Assembly: GCF_014138285.1 (NCBI RefSeq) | Contig: NZ_JACGXN010000001.1 | Coordinates: forward strand, 297,221 to 361,220 | Source: Phyllobacterium myrsinacearum | Lineage (GTDB): Bacteria > Pseudomonadota > Alphaproteobacteria > Rhizobiales > Rhizobiaceae | Length of the DNA: 64,000 nt | Direction of reading: 5' to 3' | Shown here: positions 43,565 through 53,344 of the stretch, one piece after another | How the letters are laid out: the number at the start of each line of letters is the position of its first letter | Position numbering within the stretch: position 1 is the first letter of the stretch | The notes under the pieces: model-generated | Databases searched by the model: none | What the model saw: only the letters and a program-made list of their open reading frames with translations | What the model was told of the DNA's origin: nothing | Position numbers and translations under genes: made by a program

Positions 43565-44010
43565 GGCTGCTTGTTCTCCCCTTGCCACACACCCTTGGCT
43601 TTCAGGCTATCGGCAACTTCCTTTGGCATATAATTCTCGTCATGCTTGGCAAGCACGCTGTCTGCCTGGAAGCTGCCGCCCGGCTCGAACTTGCCTTCGA
43701 TCACTACACCCTGATCCTCGCGGAAGAGATCCGGCAGAATTCCATCATAGGTCACAGGGACACTTTTGATATGGTCCGTCACCGCAAAACTGATCCTTGT
43801 ACCCTCACCACGGACCACACTGCCTTTTTCAACGAGCCCACCCAGCCGGAAACGCGATTCCGATTGCAGATCAGTTGCGGCAATGTCCGAGGGCATACGG
43901 AAAAAAGCAATCCGCTGCTGCAGCGCAAACAACACCAGCCCGGCCGCACAGGCCAGCACCACCAGGGCACCACCAATCACCGAAAGCCGTTTCTGTTTGC
44001 GTGTCATCAC
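43561..44010 (-). CDS. ccmE: Heme chaperone CcmE (CycJ)
   Basis: 149 residues: short basic N-terminus ([10 protein letters not shown]), one membrane anchor, and a periplasmic OB-fold. The heme-binding His is in [11 protein letters not shown], the conserved HxxxY site. It carries heme from CcmC/D to CcmF. ATGA overlaps with both neighbours. Confidence 0.94.
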   Translation of the reverse strand: MMTRKQKRLSVIGGALVVLACAAGLVLFALQQRIAFFRMPSDIAATDLQSESRFRLGGLVEKGSVVRGEGTRISFAVTDHIKSVPVTYDGILPDLFREDQGVVIEGKFEPGGSFQADSVLAKHDENYMPKEVADSLKAKGVWQGENKQP

Positions 44011-45197
44011 TTTTTCTCCGGCGCGGCTTCACCCGGTTGCTCTGCCAGACCGAGATCATCTGCGACTGCGTCAAGACGCACAAGCTTGTCACCGCTCAAC
44101 ACTTTGCGAGCACTGGCCAAAGCTTCGAGCGCATCATTGGGCCGATTAAGAACGACATAGGAACGAACCAGCTTTTCCCAGCCCTCGACGTCATCGGGTG
44201 ACTGCTTGAGCTTTTCGGCAAGGCTGGAAACCATGCCTTCGATCATGGCAGCCCGGTCCTGCACGTTCATCGACGCGGCCGCTTCCACCTGCGACGCATC
44301 AGGTCCCGTCGCCCTGTCAATGTCGCTGACATCCGGCGCATCGCCCGCAATCTCCTTGTCGAGCCGCGTCAATGCCGCCTGTGCCTCATCACGCCACGGT
44401 ACATCACTCGGAGCATCGGCCAGCAGTTTGCGGATCAGATCGCGGGATTCAACCAGTTTGCCCTGCTGCATCCAGCCATTGATAATAAAGAACTGCGGCC
44501 GCATATCACCGGGGTTCAACGTCAGCGCGCGGTTGAAACTGGCTTCTGCCTCCGGTGTCATCGTGCCTCCGGCAACCGCCGCGAGTGCTTCGCCCAGACC
44601 AATTTGACGAGGTCCGGTGTCACCGTTCAGACGGATGGCATTGCGATACGCGGTGACGGCATCGGCCGGGCGGCCGGTACGAAGATAGATCGGGGCCAGA
44701 ACTTCCCAACCCTGACCATCGTCAGGATTAAGTGTGAGATGCGCCTCAGCGCGGGCAATTAGTTCGGCAGGCGTCGCCTGATCCGCCGGGCGCGCCAGCC
44801 GTTCGGCCAGAGGCTGTGCGGGCAGATCGGGCGATCCGGTCTTGGCGTAGATGCTCCAGGAAATCAACGGAATAGCCACAACCGTTATGAGTGTGAGCCA
44901 CTCGCGGGTCGCGCTCTTTTGCGGACGATGGACTGATTTGTCGGCTTCCGCCGCAGCGGCGGATTTCAGCAGACGCCGGCTTATTTCCGCACGGGCCTGC
45001 TCGCTGCTGACCGCATCGATAAGGCCGCGCTTTTCGTCAGCCTCCAGCTCCCGCAACTGATCGCGGTACACTTCAACATCATAGCGACTATCCGACACGC
45101 TTGTCTTGACGCGTCGTGTCAGCGGTAAAAGCACGACGAGCGTTGCGCCAACGGTCAATAGTGCAGCGGAAATCCAGAAAACCATGGGCTGACACAT
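44007..45197 (-). CDS. ccmI: Cytochrome c maturation protein CcmI (CycH)
   Basis: About 396 residues. N-terminal hydrophobic helix, the [20 protein letters not shown] segment typical of CcmI, a second membrane helix ([20 protein letters not shown]), then TPR units in the periplasm ([40 protein letters not shown]) that bind apocytochrome c. First gene of the operon. The start is 45197 (close GGAG) or ATG 45185 ([10 protein letters not shown]), the more usual family beginning. Confidence 0.9.
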   Translation of the reverse strand: MCQPMVFWISAALLTVGATLVVLLPLTRRVKTSVSDSRYDVEVYRDQLRELEADEKRGLIDAVSSEQARAEISRRLLKSAAAAEADKSVHRPQKSATREWLTLITVVAIPLISWSIYAKTGSPDLPAQPLAERLARPADQATPAELIARAEAHLTLNPDDGQGWEVLAPIYLRTGRPADAVTAYRNAIRLNGDTGPRQIGLGEALAAVAGGTMTPEAEASFNRALTLNPGDMRPQFFIINGWMQQGKLVESRDLIRKLLADAPSDVPWRDEAQAALTRLDKEIAGDAPDVSDIDRATGPDASQVEAAASMNVQDRAAMIEGMVSSLAEKLKQSPDDVEGWEKLVRSYVVLNRPNDALEALASARKVLSGDKLVRLDAVADDLGLAEQPGEAAPEKK

Positions 45198-45267
45198 AGT
45201 CTCCACGGGCTGCAAAATCCAAATGGATTTAGCAGATAGGGCAATTCGCCGCAAAGCGGGCAAATGA

Positions 45268-45702
45268 TCAGTTCAATGGCGTCCAGCTGCCGTCTTCATT
45301 GCGGCAGGCGGTTCCGCGCGCTGTCTGCGGCGTTCCATCGGCACGGATCGTATGGGTGTATTGCCGGCAATTCTGCGATCCCACCTGATAAGGCTGTGCC
45401 GCAACCACTTCGCCTGCGCGGCTTCCCGAGCTGTTTTTCCATTCGATCGCCTTGCCCGCCGGAGAATATTCCAGTGCCTGATACTCCGCCTGCAAGGCCC
45501 GCTTGCGATCTGCAGGCTCAAGCGAGGCGTTGCCGATCAGACCATTGCCAAGAGCGGCAAGCACGCCGGATGTAGCAGGCTCCGATGATTTACCGGTCAG
45601 GCGGCTGAATGTGCCTCCACTGCCCTTGGGACCCGATGTGGTCGAACAGGCGGAAAGAAGGAGAACTGCAATAAGAGAAAGAGCAATCTGGGATTTCATC
45701 AT
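45268..45702 (-). CDS. Outer-membrane lipoprotein, 17-kDa surface-antigen type
   Basis: About 144 residues. Lipobox LLLSAC gives a lipidated mature protein CSTTSGPKG. The C-terminal domain reads ADRKRALQAEYQALEYSPAG, then GSQNCRQYTHTIRADGTPQT and ARGTACRNEDGSW, the small beta domain shared by Rickettsia 17-kDa-antigen-like and Brucella-type lipoproteins, with a Cys pair. Function in envelope structure unknown. Either of two adjacent ATG codons (45702 or 45699) can serve. It lies between feuQ and ccmI. Confidence 0.85.
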   Translation of the reverse strand: MMKSQIALSLIAVLLLSACSTTSGPKGSGGTFSRLTGKSSEPATSGVLAALGNGLIGNASLEPADRKRALQAEYQALEYSPAGKAIEWKNSSGSRAGEVVAAQPYQVGSQNCRQYTHTIRADGTPQTARGTACRNEDGSWTPLN

Positions 45703-45787
45703 GGGTCCGTTTTTACGGGGCCTCGCAATAAAGGCAATAGCTAGCAATTAGTTATGACCTGATTGGCCATCCGGTTGCAAGCGCGAT

Positions 45788-47188
45788 TCAGTTTCCGGCG
45801 ACCGGAAGCGTAATGCGGGCGCCAAGTCCGCCGAGCGCCTCGCTGCGCTCAAGGCGCAGGGTGCCGCCATATTCGCGCACGGTATCGTGAACGATGGAAA
45901 GACCGAGGCCGCTTCCCGGCTTGCTCTCGTCCAGGCGCTTGCCACGTGTCAATGCATCCTTGATCTGTCCTGGCGCAAGGCCGGGACCATCATCCTCGAC
46001 GCTAATATCGAAAGCATTTTCCATTGTCTCCGGATTGGCCGCCGACAATGTGAGACGGATCGCGCTGCGGCCCCATTTACCGGCGTTTTCCATCAGATTG
46101 CCGACGATTTCTTCGAGATCCTCCTGTTCACCGGCAAAAACAGCATGAGGCATCTCGTTGTCAAAGCGAATATCCATGCCCGGATTGAGCTTTGCGGTTA
46201 CCCGCACGAGCCGCGCCAGGATAGGCGTCACGGGCGCGCGGAAGACCACACTGTCCCGCTGTGCCGCCACGCGTGCCCGCTGCAGATAATGCTGAATCTG
46301 CACCTGCATGGCCGCACTTTGCTCGGCAATGATTTTGCCCTTGGCGCCACCGATCGTCCGGCTTTCATTGGCAAGAACTGACAAAGGCGTCTTCAGGGAA
46401 TGGGCGAGATTCCCAACCTGGGTGCGCGAGCGGTCCATGATGCGACGATTGTTTTCGATCAGAGCATTCATCTCCCGTGCCAGCGGGGCGATCTCGATAG
46501 GCAGATTCTCGTCAAGACGGGACACCTTGCCTTCGCGGATATCGGTGAGCGAACGGCGCACGCGATCCAGTGGCCGGAGGCCGAACAGGATCACGGCCGC
46601 ATTGATGAGCGTTCCGCCCACACCGAAAAAGCCAAGATAAAAATACAGCGTGTTGCGGAAGTCGGCGATCTCGCCTTCCAGTTCGCTGAGATTGCCCATG
46701 ACGCGAAACCGCGCGACACGATTTTCGGCATCCAGCACCACTTCAGTCTCGACGATGGAGAGTTCTTCGCCCTTCAAACCCGGCTCCGTATAGGAACGTT
46801 GAAACGATGTATCGAAGGGAACCATCAGGGTCGACGGGGAATCCACGGTTTTCCCGCCAAGAGAAATTGATCGTAAAGATCCCTTGAGATTGTCTGCTAC
46901 AGGGTCCACGGACCAGTACCAGCCGGAAAACGGGCTTGAATAGCGCACCTCGCCCGGATCCGGCCGCCCGACCAAAGTTCCGTCATTCACACTGACCGAG
47001 GCGATGACGCTGAAGAGATGTGCGGACAGCAGCTGTTGAAAGCTGTGCTGGCGTGCTTCGCCATAGAGCGTGGAGATGATCGTGGCGATAGCAACGAAGG
47101 AGACAATGGTCCAGAGCGTCGAGAACAGGATAACGCGCAGGGAAAGCGAACGGAAATTGGGGAGATAGCGGGTCAGCCGTATTGTCAC
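45788..47188 (-). CDS. feuQ: Sensor histidine kinase FeuQ
   Basis: 466 residues, GTG start. Two membrane helices (about 19-41 and 181-204) enclose a periplasmic sensor; HAMP follows, then H263 in VGNLAHSLKTPLSVLANES and HATPase motifs VGNLMENAGKWG, EDDGPGLAPG and GSGLGLSIVHDTV. It is the PhoQ-like arrangement of FeuQ. Linkage feuP-feuQ-cycHJKL is described for Rhizobium leguminosarum; in Sinorhizobium FeuPQ senses osmotic state and drives cyclic glucan export. 22 bases separate it from feuP. Confidence 0.82.
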   Translation of the reverse strand: MTIRLTRYLPNFRSLSLRVILFSTLWTIVSFVAIATIISTLYGEARQHSFQQLLSAHLFSVIASVSVNDGTLVGRPDPGEVRYSSPFSGWYWSVDPVADNLKGSLRSISLGGKTVDSPSTLMVPFDTSFQRSYTEPGLKGEELSIVETEVVLDAENRVARFRVMGNLSELEGEIADFRNTLYFYLGFFGVGGTLINAAVILFGLRPLDRVRRSLTDIREGKVSRLDENLPIEIAPLAREMNALIENNRRIMDRSRTQVGNLAHSLKTPLSVLANESRTIGGAKGKIIAEQSAAMQVQIQHYLQRARVAAQRDSVVFRAPVTPILARLVRVTAKLNPGMDIRFDNEMPHAVFAGEQEDLEEIVGNLMENAGKWGRSAIRLTLSAANPETMENAFDISVEDDGPGLAPGQIKDALTRGKRLDESKPGSGLGLSIVHDTVREYGGTLRLERSEALGGLGARITLPVAGN

Positions 47189-47210
47189 GCGTTTGCCCCG
47201 CTCCCGCCGA

Positions 47211-47882
47211 TCAGGCTTTGCCGTCCTGCGACTTGATACGGTAACCCATACCGCGGATCGTTTCGATCAGATCAATGCCCATTTTCTTGCGCAGACGTCC
47301 GACGAAAACTTCAATCGTGTTTGAATCGCGATCGAAATCCTGATCGTAGAGATGCTCCACCAGCTCGGTGCGGGAAACAACCTCGTCCATGTGATGCATC
47401 AGATAGGACAGCAGGCGAAATTCATGCGATGTCAGTTTCAGCGTTGTGCCGTTGACTGCTGCTTTCGATGTCTTGGTATCGAGCCGTAAAGGCCCGCAGG
47501 TGAGTTCTGACGACGCATGCCCGGCAGCACGGCGAATCAGAGCGCGCAGGCGCGCAAGCACTTCCTCGATATGGAAGGGTTTGGCGACATAGTCATCGGC
47601 GCCGGCATCGATACCAGCAACCTTGTCGCTCCAGCGGTCACGGGCCGTCAGCAAAAGCACGGGCATGATACGGCCGTCACGGCGCCACTTTTCAAGTACT
47701 GTCAGTCCGTCCATCTGCGGCAAGCCAATATCGAGAATCACCGCGTCATAGGGTTCCGTGTCGCCGAGAAAATGCCCCTCTTCGCCATCAAAGGCGTGAT
47801 CCACTACGTAGCCGGCCTCGGTCGTCGCTTCGACCAGCTGACGATTCAGATCACGATCATCTTCAACGATGAGTATTCTCAT
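47211..47882 (-). CDS. feuP: OmpR-family response regulator FeuP
   Basis: 223 residues from ATG 47882 (AGGGGAAG upstream); a TTG two codons earlier is less likely. Receiver domain with EDD at 8-10, D51 (AVILDIGLPQMDG) and KPFH; winged helix with LTSHEFRLLSYLMHHMDEVV and EVFVGRLRKKMGIDLIETIR. The 'DGEEGHFLGDTEPYDAV' stretch is typical of FeuP. Partner of FeuQ. Confidence 0.84.
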   Translation of the reverse strand: MRILIVEDDRDLNRQLVEATTEAGYVVDHAFDGEEGHFLGDTEPYDAVILDIGLPQMDGLTVLEKWRRDGRIMPVLLLTARDRWSDKVAGIDAGADDYVAKPFHIEEVLARLRALIRRAAGHASSELTCGPLRLDTKTSKAAVNGTTLKLTSHEFRLLSYLMHHMDEVVSRTELVEHLYDQDFDRDSNTIEVFVGRLRKKMGIDLIETIRGMGYRIKSQDGKA

Positions 47883-47934
47883 GCGCAACTTCCCCTGCCG
47901 GACGAGCTGAAAAACGGTTCAGACAATATTCGGT

Positions 47935-48234
47935 TCAGTTTGCTGGAACCGCAACCTCGACACGGCGCGGACGTTCACCGTCCTTGCCGGGGATGAGGAC
48001 CACGATCACGCAAACCTCGCGACCATTCTGCGTCTGGGACGTGGCGCGGGCAAGGGTTCCACCTTGCGACTCAGCCACCTGCTGGCCGACCTGCGAACAG
48101 TCAGCCGCAGCCAGCTGAAGCAACGCACTGTTCTGCGACGCGTCAGGCGCAATCGGAACCGCCCCGGCGTGAAACACGCCGGATGCTGAAATCAGGGCCG
48201 CAAGGGGCAAAGAGAAAAGTGTGTTTTTCATCAT
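47935..48234 (-). CDS. Small periplasmic protein in the FeuN position
   Basis: About 99 residues (start at 48234 or 48231). Signal peptide ends near FHAGA. The mature part resembles a PepSY unit: CSQVGQQVAESQGGTLARA then GREVCVIVVLIPGKDGERPR and VEVAVPA, with two cysteines that could form a disulfide. It ends 53 bases before feuP. In Sinorhizobium a small periplasmic protein, FeuN, next to feuPQ restrains FeuQ; this gene occupies that position and has the right size and location, but identity with FeuN is inferred. Confidence 0.6.
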   Translation of the reverse strand: MMKNTLFSLPLAALISASGVFHAGAVPIAPDASQNSALLQLAAADCSQVGQQVAESQGGTLARATSQTQNGREVCVIVVLIPGKDGERPRRVEVAVPAN

Positions 48235-48332
48235 GGCGTCATTATTATCAATTGCTGTCTGAACGATGCATGAACAGTTGGACGTGGCGCGAGCCGTAAG
48301 AACAGATTTGCCACAGGTCACGTCTTTTAACA

Positions 48333-48551
48333 TCATATTTCTTTACGTGAAATGAGTGTCGTCGCACTCAATCGGCCAAAAAAAGCAATGATGCCGCTGA
48401 GCGCGGTCAGAAATTGCATGATCGTATCGGCAAGATGGGCCTGAATATCACGGTCAAGTGATACGTCGAAGAAGCTGGAGCACGACAGAACCACCGTCGC
48501 AACAGATGCCCATACAGTCTTCGACAGATACCATTGCTTCTCATTGGTCAT
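48333..48551 (-). CDS. Holin-like small phage membrane protein
   Basis: 72 residues from ATG 48551 (AAGGA upstream). It starts TNEKQWYLSKTVWASVATVV, has two hydrophobic segments (about 10-28 and 40-60) and ends FFGRLSATTLISRKEI. This 'WYxSKTxW ... GRLxA' layout is common in small phage membrane proteins near lysis genes. It follows the tail-tip fragment and closes the GTA-like cluster. Confidence 0.55.
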   Translation of the reverse strand: MTNEKQWYLSKTVWASVATVVLSCSSFFDVSLDRDIQAHLADTIMQFLTALSGIIAFFGRLSATTLISRKEI

Positions 48552-48597
48552 CCTCAATTCCTTTCTGAAACAGTTTGATTCTAAAGGGTTTTATCTA

Positions 48598-50112
48598 CTA
48601 ATTGAAAATTGCGCGGGCGAATCTGCCTGTCCCGACAGCGTTCGAAATCATCGCCACCTGGAAGTCGACCGGGGTCGCGAGGCTGCCGAAATCTGACAGG
48701 CGCTCGGCAGCAGGATAGGTCCATCGCGGTTGCGCAACCTCAACAGACCGGATCAATTTGCCGCTGCTGCATATCTCTATGCGATAGGCTTCGCGATCTT
48801 CGCCCAGGGGAACATCCGTAGCCAGCCAGCTATCTGCATCGATGCGACCGCGCCGAATCCACGAAATATGCAGGTCGCCGCGGTCATCCATCCTGCTGCG
48901 CAGATGGACGGGTTCCAGCGGTTCAAGCGCCCTAAGACCACCGGTTATCTTCAGGGTGCTGAAATACCGGTCTGAGAAATCCTGACCGGATGCGCCGACA
49001 CGCCAGTACAGCGCCAATCCGGTTTCGCGCGCTTTCAAACCCGCCGGTATCACTGCACTGTCCAGAACGATGAAGGGCGTGCCCACTTCCCGTAACTGCA
49101 GAGCCTCCAGCTCGGTCCCGCACTGGCCACGCAAAATCCCGGTCAATCGCCACCGATCAGGCTGTACTTCTTCCGCGTTGAGGAATTGCAGGATTTCCCA
49201 TTGGCCATCGGGAGCCGCCAGCAGTGCTGAATTTGCCCCGTTGAAGAGTTGCGGCAACGTGGTGGTTCGCAACGCGCCAAAGTGAAGATCGACCTCAAGA
49301 CTGGCATTGTTCAGCAAACGGCCGCTCACGCCGCCGGGCAGCGTCGCTGTCAACCTGCCCGTCACAGCACGATCAGTCACAACAGATCGCGGTTCGAAAC
49401 CACTGTCTTCAGGAGAAGCATAGGCACTTGCACCCGCCCATGGCCGGGCAAAGGCCGCAATCCGGAACTGATCAACGGGCTTTTCAGCGCCAGGCCAAAG
49501 CGGCAGATCGCACAAATGGAAACGCGGGCGGCCGAACACTACCGATGGTCCGGCTTCAGTCGGAGGCGGCAGCTCGGCTTTATGCGGATACCTGACATGC
49601 CGCGACATGCCTCTCGCCTCAATGCGCCGTGTTGCCCCGTCTTCGACAGAGGTGATGATGTAATCCCTGACCGGTGACGTGGCATCCAGCCTTATACGAT
49701 CACCCGCCCTGAGCGCCGCATATTTCCATGGCAGTTCGAAATTCACCGTGTGTCGTCCTGCACGGCGGGCCTGCATCCAGTCTTCTGCCAGTGACTGCGC
49801 CTGCCCCGCATCGAGCATAGCGGGAAGGGCCAGATTTTCAGTTCCTTTGCCGTCCAGCCGCTCGGCTGAGGCCATGGCCACCTGATAATCGAGCATTGGA
49901 TCGCGGTAACTGATTTCAATCCGCGTCGGCTGCTCCATTATTTCATGCATTTTCCGGCTGATCGCACAACCTTGACCGGGTTCGACATATTCCTCTATCA
50001 AGGGCATTTGTGCCTGCAACCTGCCAGCGCTGAGGAAAATCAGCGTCGCATCTGCTTCGAAGGCGTTGACGCCAAAAGCCTCCAGAAGAGGTTCAACCAC
50101 GGAGCGCGCATT
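48598..50112 (-). pseudogene. C-terminal fragment of GTA tail-tip/host-specificity protein (gp15-like)
   Basis: About 500 residues remain of a protein normally near 1300. The fragment begins around SVVEPLLEAFGVNAFEADAT and keeps the phage-tail segments LAEDWMQARRAGRHTVNFEL, YAALRAGDRIRLD and RLTGILRGQCGTELEA, then the natural end. It has no start codon of its own in a sensible place: the frame simply enters from the capsid gene in another phase. The N-terminal two thirds, including the TIM-barrel-like part, are missing. Not expected to be made as a working tail protein. Confidence 0.82.
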
Positions 50113-51229
50113 CCACCAGATAGCCCCGTGCAAAATCACCGAAGGCAATGGCAGCACCACCGCTGGTCATCAGCGGCATTGCTTCCGCTTCGCTCAGGCG
50201 GAAGCCGAGGAGCGCGGCCTGTTGTCCCGGCGCGGAAGGCGGTGTCCAGAGATAATTGCCGTCATTGTCCTTGAGTTTGCGAACAGCCGCCTGTGTCTTG
50301 CGATTCATCACCCAGCTGGCATTCTGGCGATAGCCGGCTTTCAACGTGTAGACCGTGTCTAGCAGGACGTCCGATGCACCTGACACGGCAAAACCACCGG
50401 CAATGCCAGTCGATAGACTGCCCAGCCTGCCCCATGTCCAGCTCGCGTCAGCAATGCTGTCATAGGTCAGGAACCCCTTGGGCTGCGTGGTGCCGTTGCC
50501 ATTGATAAATGCCTGCCCTTCCTGCTCGGCAAAGGCAGTCTCGACTTCCGCGGAAATCCATTGTTCAACATCGACGGCGGCGTCATCCAATAGCGACGAA
50601 GAGGCAGCCGGCATGGCGTAGAGCTCCATGGTGGGAAACTGCAGTTCCGCCAGCTTCGAGGCTTCCGTTTGCGGTCGCGCATCGGTTTCCCCTACCCAGC
50701 CCACAGCAGGCCCCTTTACAGAGAAGGGTTTTTTTAGCACGGAGCCCGTCACCTGCCGAACCGTGGCCAAGGCGCGAATGGGCGAAAGCACCGCCAGGCG
50801 TGTGCCGATATCACGCTCCAGCTCAGGTGGAACGAGATAGCCGCCGTCCGGTGCCGAACCGATGGACAGGGCCTTGGCCTCAATGGCGCGCACGCCGTGC
50901 TCGTCACCGCGTCTAATGTAATTGTCGAAGGCATTCTTGTGTTCCAGCGATAGCAACGGGCTCATCCCCGTTTCCAAAGCAGGACGCGCCTTCTTCAGAA
51001 TCATGTGATCGATCATGCGCTTCTGTTCATCAAGCGAATGGTTGATGCGCTCGACCTTTTCATGCGTCAGCACATCGGCGCTGGCACTCTTTTCGATTTG
51101 CTTTATCCGCTCATCATTGCTCTGCCGGAATTCTTCAAAGGCATGCATGAATTCATCGAAGGCTTCGGCAACATTCTGTGTGCCTGTACTCTTGATCTCA
51201 GGTGCCGGTGTGGGAAATTGTTCGGTCAT
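50093..51229 (-). pseudogene. GTA/HK97-type major capsid protein, C-terminus replaced at a deletion junction
   Basis: 378 codons from ATG 51229 (AAAGGA upstream). A helical scaffold-like N-terminus (about 1-110) is followed by the HK97 capsid fold: LSIGSAPDGGYLVPPELERD, EQEGQAFINGNGTTQPKGFL, ASWVMNRKTQAAVRKLKDND, and LGFRLSEAEAMP. After AIAFGDFARGYLV the family sequence stops and is replaced by ECALRG and a stop, so about the last 40 residues, which complete the P-domain strand, are lost. The break lies at about 50106-50115, where the tail-tip gene begins in another frame. Confidence 0.82.
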
Positions 51230-51264
51230 TTCAAATCCTTTGTGTGTGAAGTGAAGAGAATGAT

Positions 51265-51804
51265 TCATGTGCGGAGCCGCCGGGCGGCTGCACGCAGGGT
51301 TGCGGCCAGTGCTGCATGAACGTCGGCGCTTTGCGCCTTGACCTGCGCCACGCGCGCCGAGGGCAACATCGGAAATGTCACCACGGATATTTCCCAAAGA
51401 TCAGCTTCCAGGATGCGCCTGATACCAGCACCGTCCGCCCTGGCCTTGACGGTGCGAAAGCCGATGGACAGTCCGTCGATGGCCCCTGCGCGCATCAATT
51501 CCAGCACCTCGCGGCCACGGGTGACGCCGGTGGTGAGGCGCCCCTCGACATGGAGTCCGCGCTTGTCTTCAGCAATCCGGGTCCATACACCAATAGGCTC
51601 ATTGGGATCGTGCTGCCAAAGCATGCGGATACCCGAGACGCCGCGCTTGCGAACAGACCCGGCAAAGGCACCGGGCGCAATCACGTCCTTGCCAAGATCG
51701 ACTTCGCCAAACAGGCTGGCATATCCGGAAAAGCTGCCGTCAAGCTCGACCCGTTCGATGGCCAATCCGGCAAACTTTTTCTCGATTTCATCATTTACCC
51801 GCAT
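51265..51804 (-). CDS. GTA prohead protease (HK97 family)
   Basis: 179 residues from ATG 51804. Features of U35/HK97 proteases: LDGSFSGYASLFGEVDLGKD, the His in RMLWQHDPNEPIGVW, and the Ser in AIDGLSIGFRTVKA, followed by EADLWEISVVTFPM. It trims the scaffold part of the capsid protein. The start overlaps the end of the preceding small membrane gene by 14 bases; capsid gene follows after 35. Confidence 0.88.
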   Translation of the reverse strand: MRVNDEIEKKFAGLAIERVELDGSFSGYASLFGEVDLGKDVIAPGAFAGSVRKRGVSGIRMLWQHDPNEPIGVWTRIAEDKRGLHVEGRLTTGVTRGREVLELMRAGAIDGLSIGFRTVKARADGAGIRRILEADLWEISVVTFPMLPSARVAQVKAQSADVHAALAATLRAAARRLRT

Positions 51805-52162
51805 TGGCGATATCCCTTTTGTCAGAGGAACTTGGCTCCTCTTGTGGAGATTTTGATTCACCCATACGCGCTGATATGCGCGTGAAGATGCCGAGCGCCG
51901 TCCATGCGGCAAGACTGGCGGCGGCTGCACCCATGAGCATCAACTCGCCGTCACCAAGCTGGCCACGAATGTCGAGTTCCGATGCGATCTTCACGCCCGC
52001 CAACCCGCCGAAGGCCAGGCCGCAGACAATGCCGACAATGAAGCGGATGGCTGCTTCGCTCTTGTCCCTCGGCAGCATGTAGGCCAGTGAGACGGCGGAA
52101 CCTGCAACAGCACCTACCGCCTTTGCCGCCAGAATCCAGGCGGCATCGGACCAGTTTGTCAT
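51791..52162 (-). CDS. Small membrane protein of the GTA cluster
   Basis: 123 residues with three hydrophobic segments (about 7-30, 40-60 and 73-92) and a charged tail (ESKSPQEEPSSSDKRD). It sits between portal and protease, where rhizobial GTA clusters carry a small membrane protein of unknown role. Overlaps the protease start. Confidence 0.7.
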   Translation of the reverse strand: MTNWSDAAWILAAKAVGAVAGSAVSLAYMLPRDKSEAAIRFIVGIVCGLAFGGLAGVKIASELDIRGQLGDGELMLMGAAAASLAAWTALGIFTRISARMGESKSPQEEPSSSDKRDIANAGK

Positions 52163-52180
52163 GATCTTTCTCCCGAAAAT

Positions 52181-53344
52181 TCAATCCGGCCTGCGGGCGT
52201 ATCCCACGGCCTCTCTCTTCTCGTCGTCACTCAGGAAAGGTGCCGCCGACATGCGCTGCCAGAGGGCGTCACGCTCCATCGACAAGCCGTCAATGCGATC
52301 AAAATCCGGTTCCAATCGCAGACCGCCGCCATAGACCGGCCCGAGCCAGTTGCCGATGGCTTTGGCTGTGCGGGTGATCAGCGGGATCACCGCCAGGCGA
52401 TAGAAAGCGCGGTTGGCTTCGGCATAGTTGGCATAGGTGTTGTCACCAGGAATACCGAGCAGCATGGGCGGAATGCCGAAGGCCAGTGCGATGTCGCGGC
52501 TGGCAGCGTTCTTCGCGGCAATGAAATCCATGTCACGCGGTGACAGGCCCATGGATTTCCAGTCAAGCCCGCCTTCCAGCAGCAACGGGCGGCCGGCCTT
52601 GGCGGCACCGGTGTATCCTTCTTCCAGCTCGGTCTTGAGCCGCTCGAACTGAGCTTCCGTGAGCCGCGCGGTATCTGTAGGCGCATAGACGAGCGCGCCG
52701 GATGGCCGTGCGGAATTATCGAGCAGTGCCTTGTTCCAGACGCCCGAAGCATTGTGGATATCAAGTGCCATCAGCGCTGCTTCGAGTGGCGCAAACCCGT
52801 AATGGTCATCAAGCGGATGAAACAGTTTGAGATGCAGTGCCTGTCCACCGTCAAGTGGAATGGTACGCTTGCTGGCGCCAACGCCATAGGAGAGTGCTAC
52901 CGGCCAACCATTGTCACCTGTGATCACCCGTATCCGATCCGGCCGCAGCAGATGCAACTCGCTCGCATCGTTGCCGTTGCTGACCCGTTCCACATAGGCA
53001 TTGCCGGAAAGCAGAAGATGGCCATAGAGCGTTTCAAACAGACTGGCCCCGTCGGCGCCGCCATGCGGATGTGACAAGAGATCGAGCAACGGATGTTGCG
53101 TGTGTTCTGTCCGTCCTTCGTAGAGCAGCCAGGGCGTCGCGGCGGCAGCTTCCGCCAGAAGACGCACGCACCGGTAGACGACAGGATTGCGCATGAAACC
53201 CTGCCGCGACAATCCGGCATATCCGCTCTGTGACCAGCGTGCTTCGCGGTCAAACTGCAGGGCGACAAAACCTTGCGCACCCTTGGTTTGCAGATGCGGA
53301 TTTTCGTTCGCGGCGCGCCTGCGCCACGGCCAATGAAGTGCCAT
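52181..53344 (-). CDS. GTA portal protein (HK97 family)
   Basis: 387 residues, full length. Portal signatures: FMRNPVVYRCVRLLAEAAAA, LYGHLLLSGNAYVERVSNGN, ELHLLRPDRIRVITGD, and AFGIPPMLLGIPGDNTYANY. Forms the ring through which DNA is packaged. Starts 353 bases after the terminase stop, an unusually wide gap for this cluster. Confidence 0.88.
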   Translation of the reverse strand: MALHWPWRRRAANENPHLQTKGAQGFVALQFDREARWSQSGYAGLSRQGFMRNPVVYRCVRLLAEAAAATPWLLYEGRTEHTQHPLLDLLSHPHGGADGASLFETLYGHLLLSGNAYVERVSNGNDASELHLLRPDRIRVITGDNGWPVALSYGVGASKRTIPLDGGQALHLKLFHPLDDHYGFAPLEAALMALDIHNASGVWNKALLDNSARPSGALVYAPTDTARLTEAQFERLKTELEEGYTGAAKAGRPLLLEGGLDWKSMGLSPRDMDFIAAKNAASRDIALAFGIPPMLLGIPGDNTYANYAEANRAFYRLAVIPLITRTAKAIGNWLGPVYGGGLRLEPDFDRIDGLSMERDALWQRMSAAPFLSDDEKREAVGYARRPD

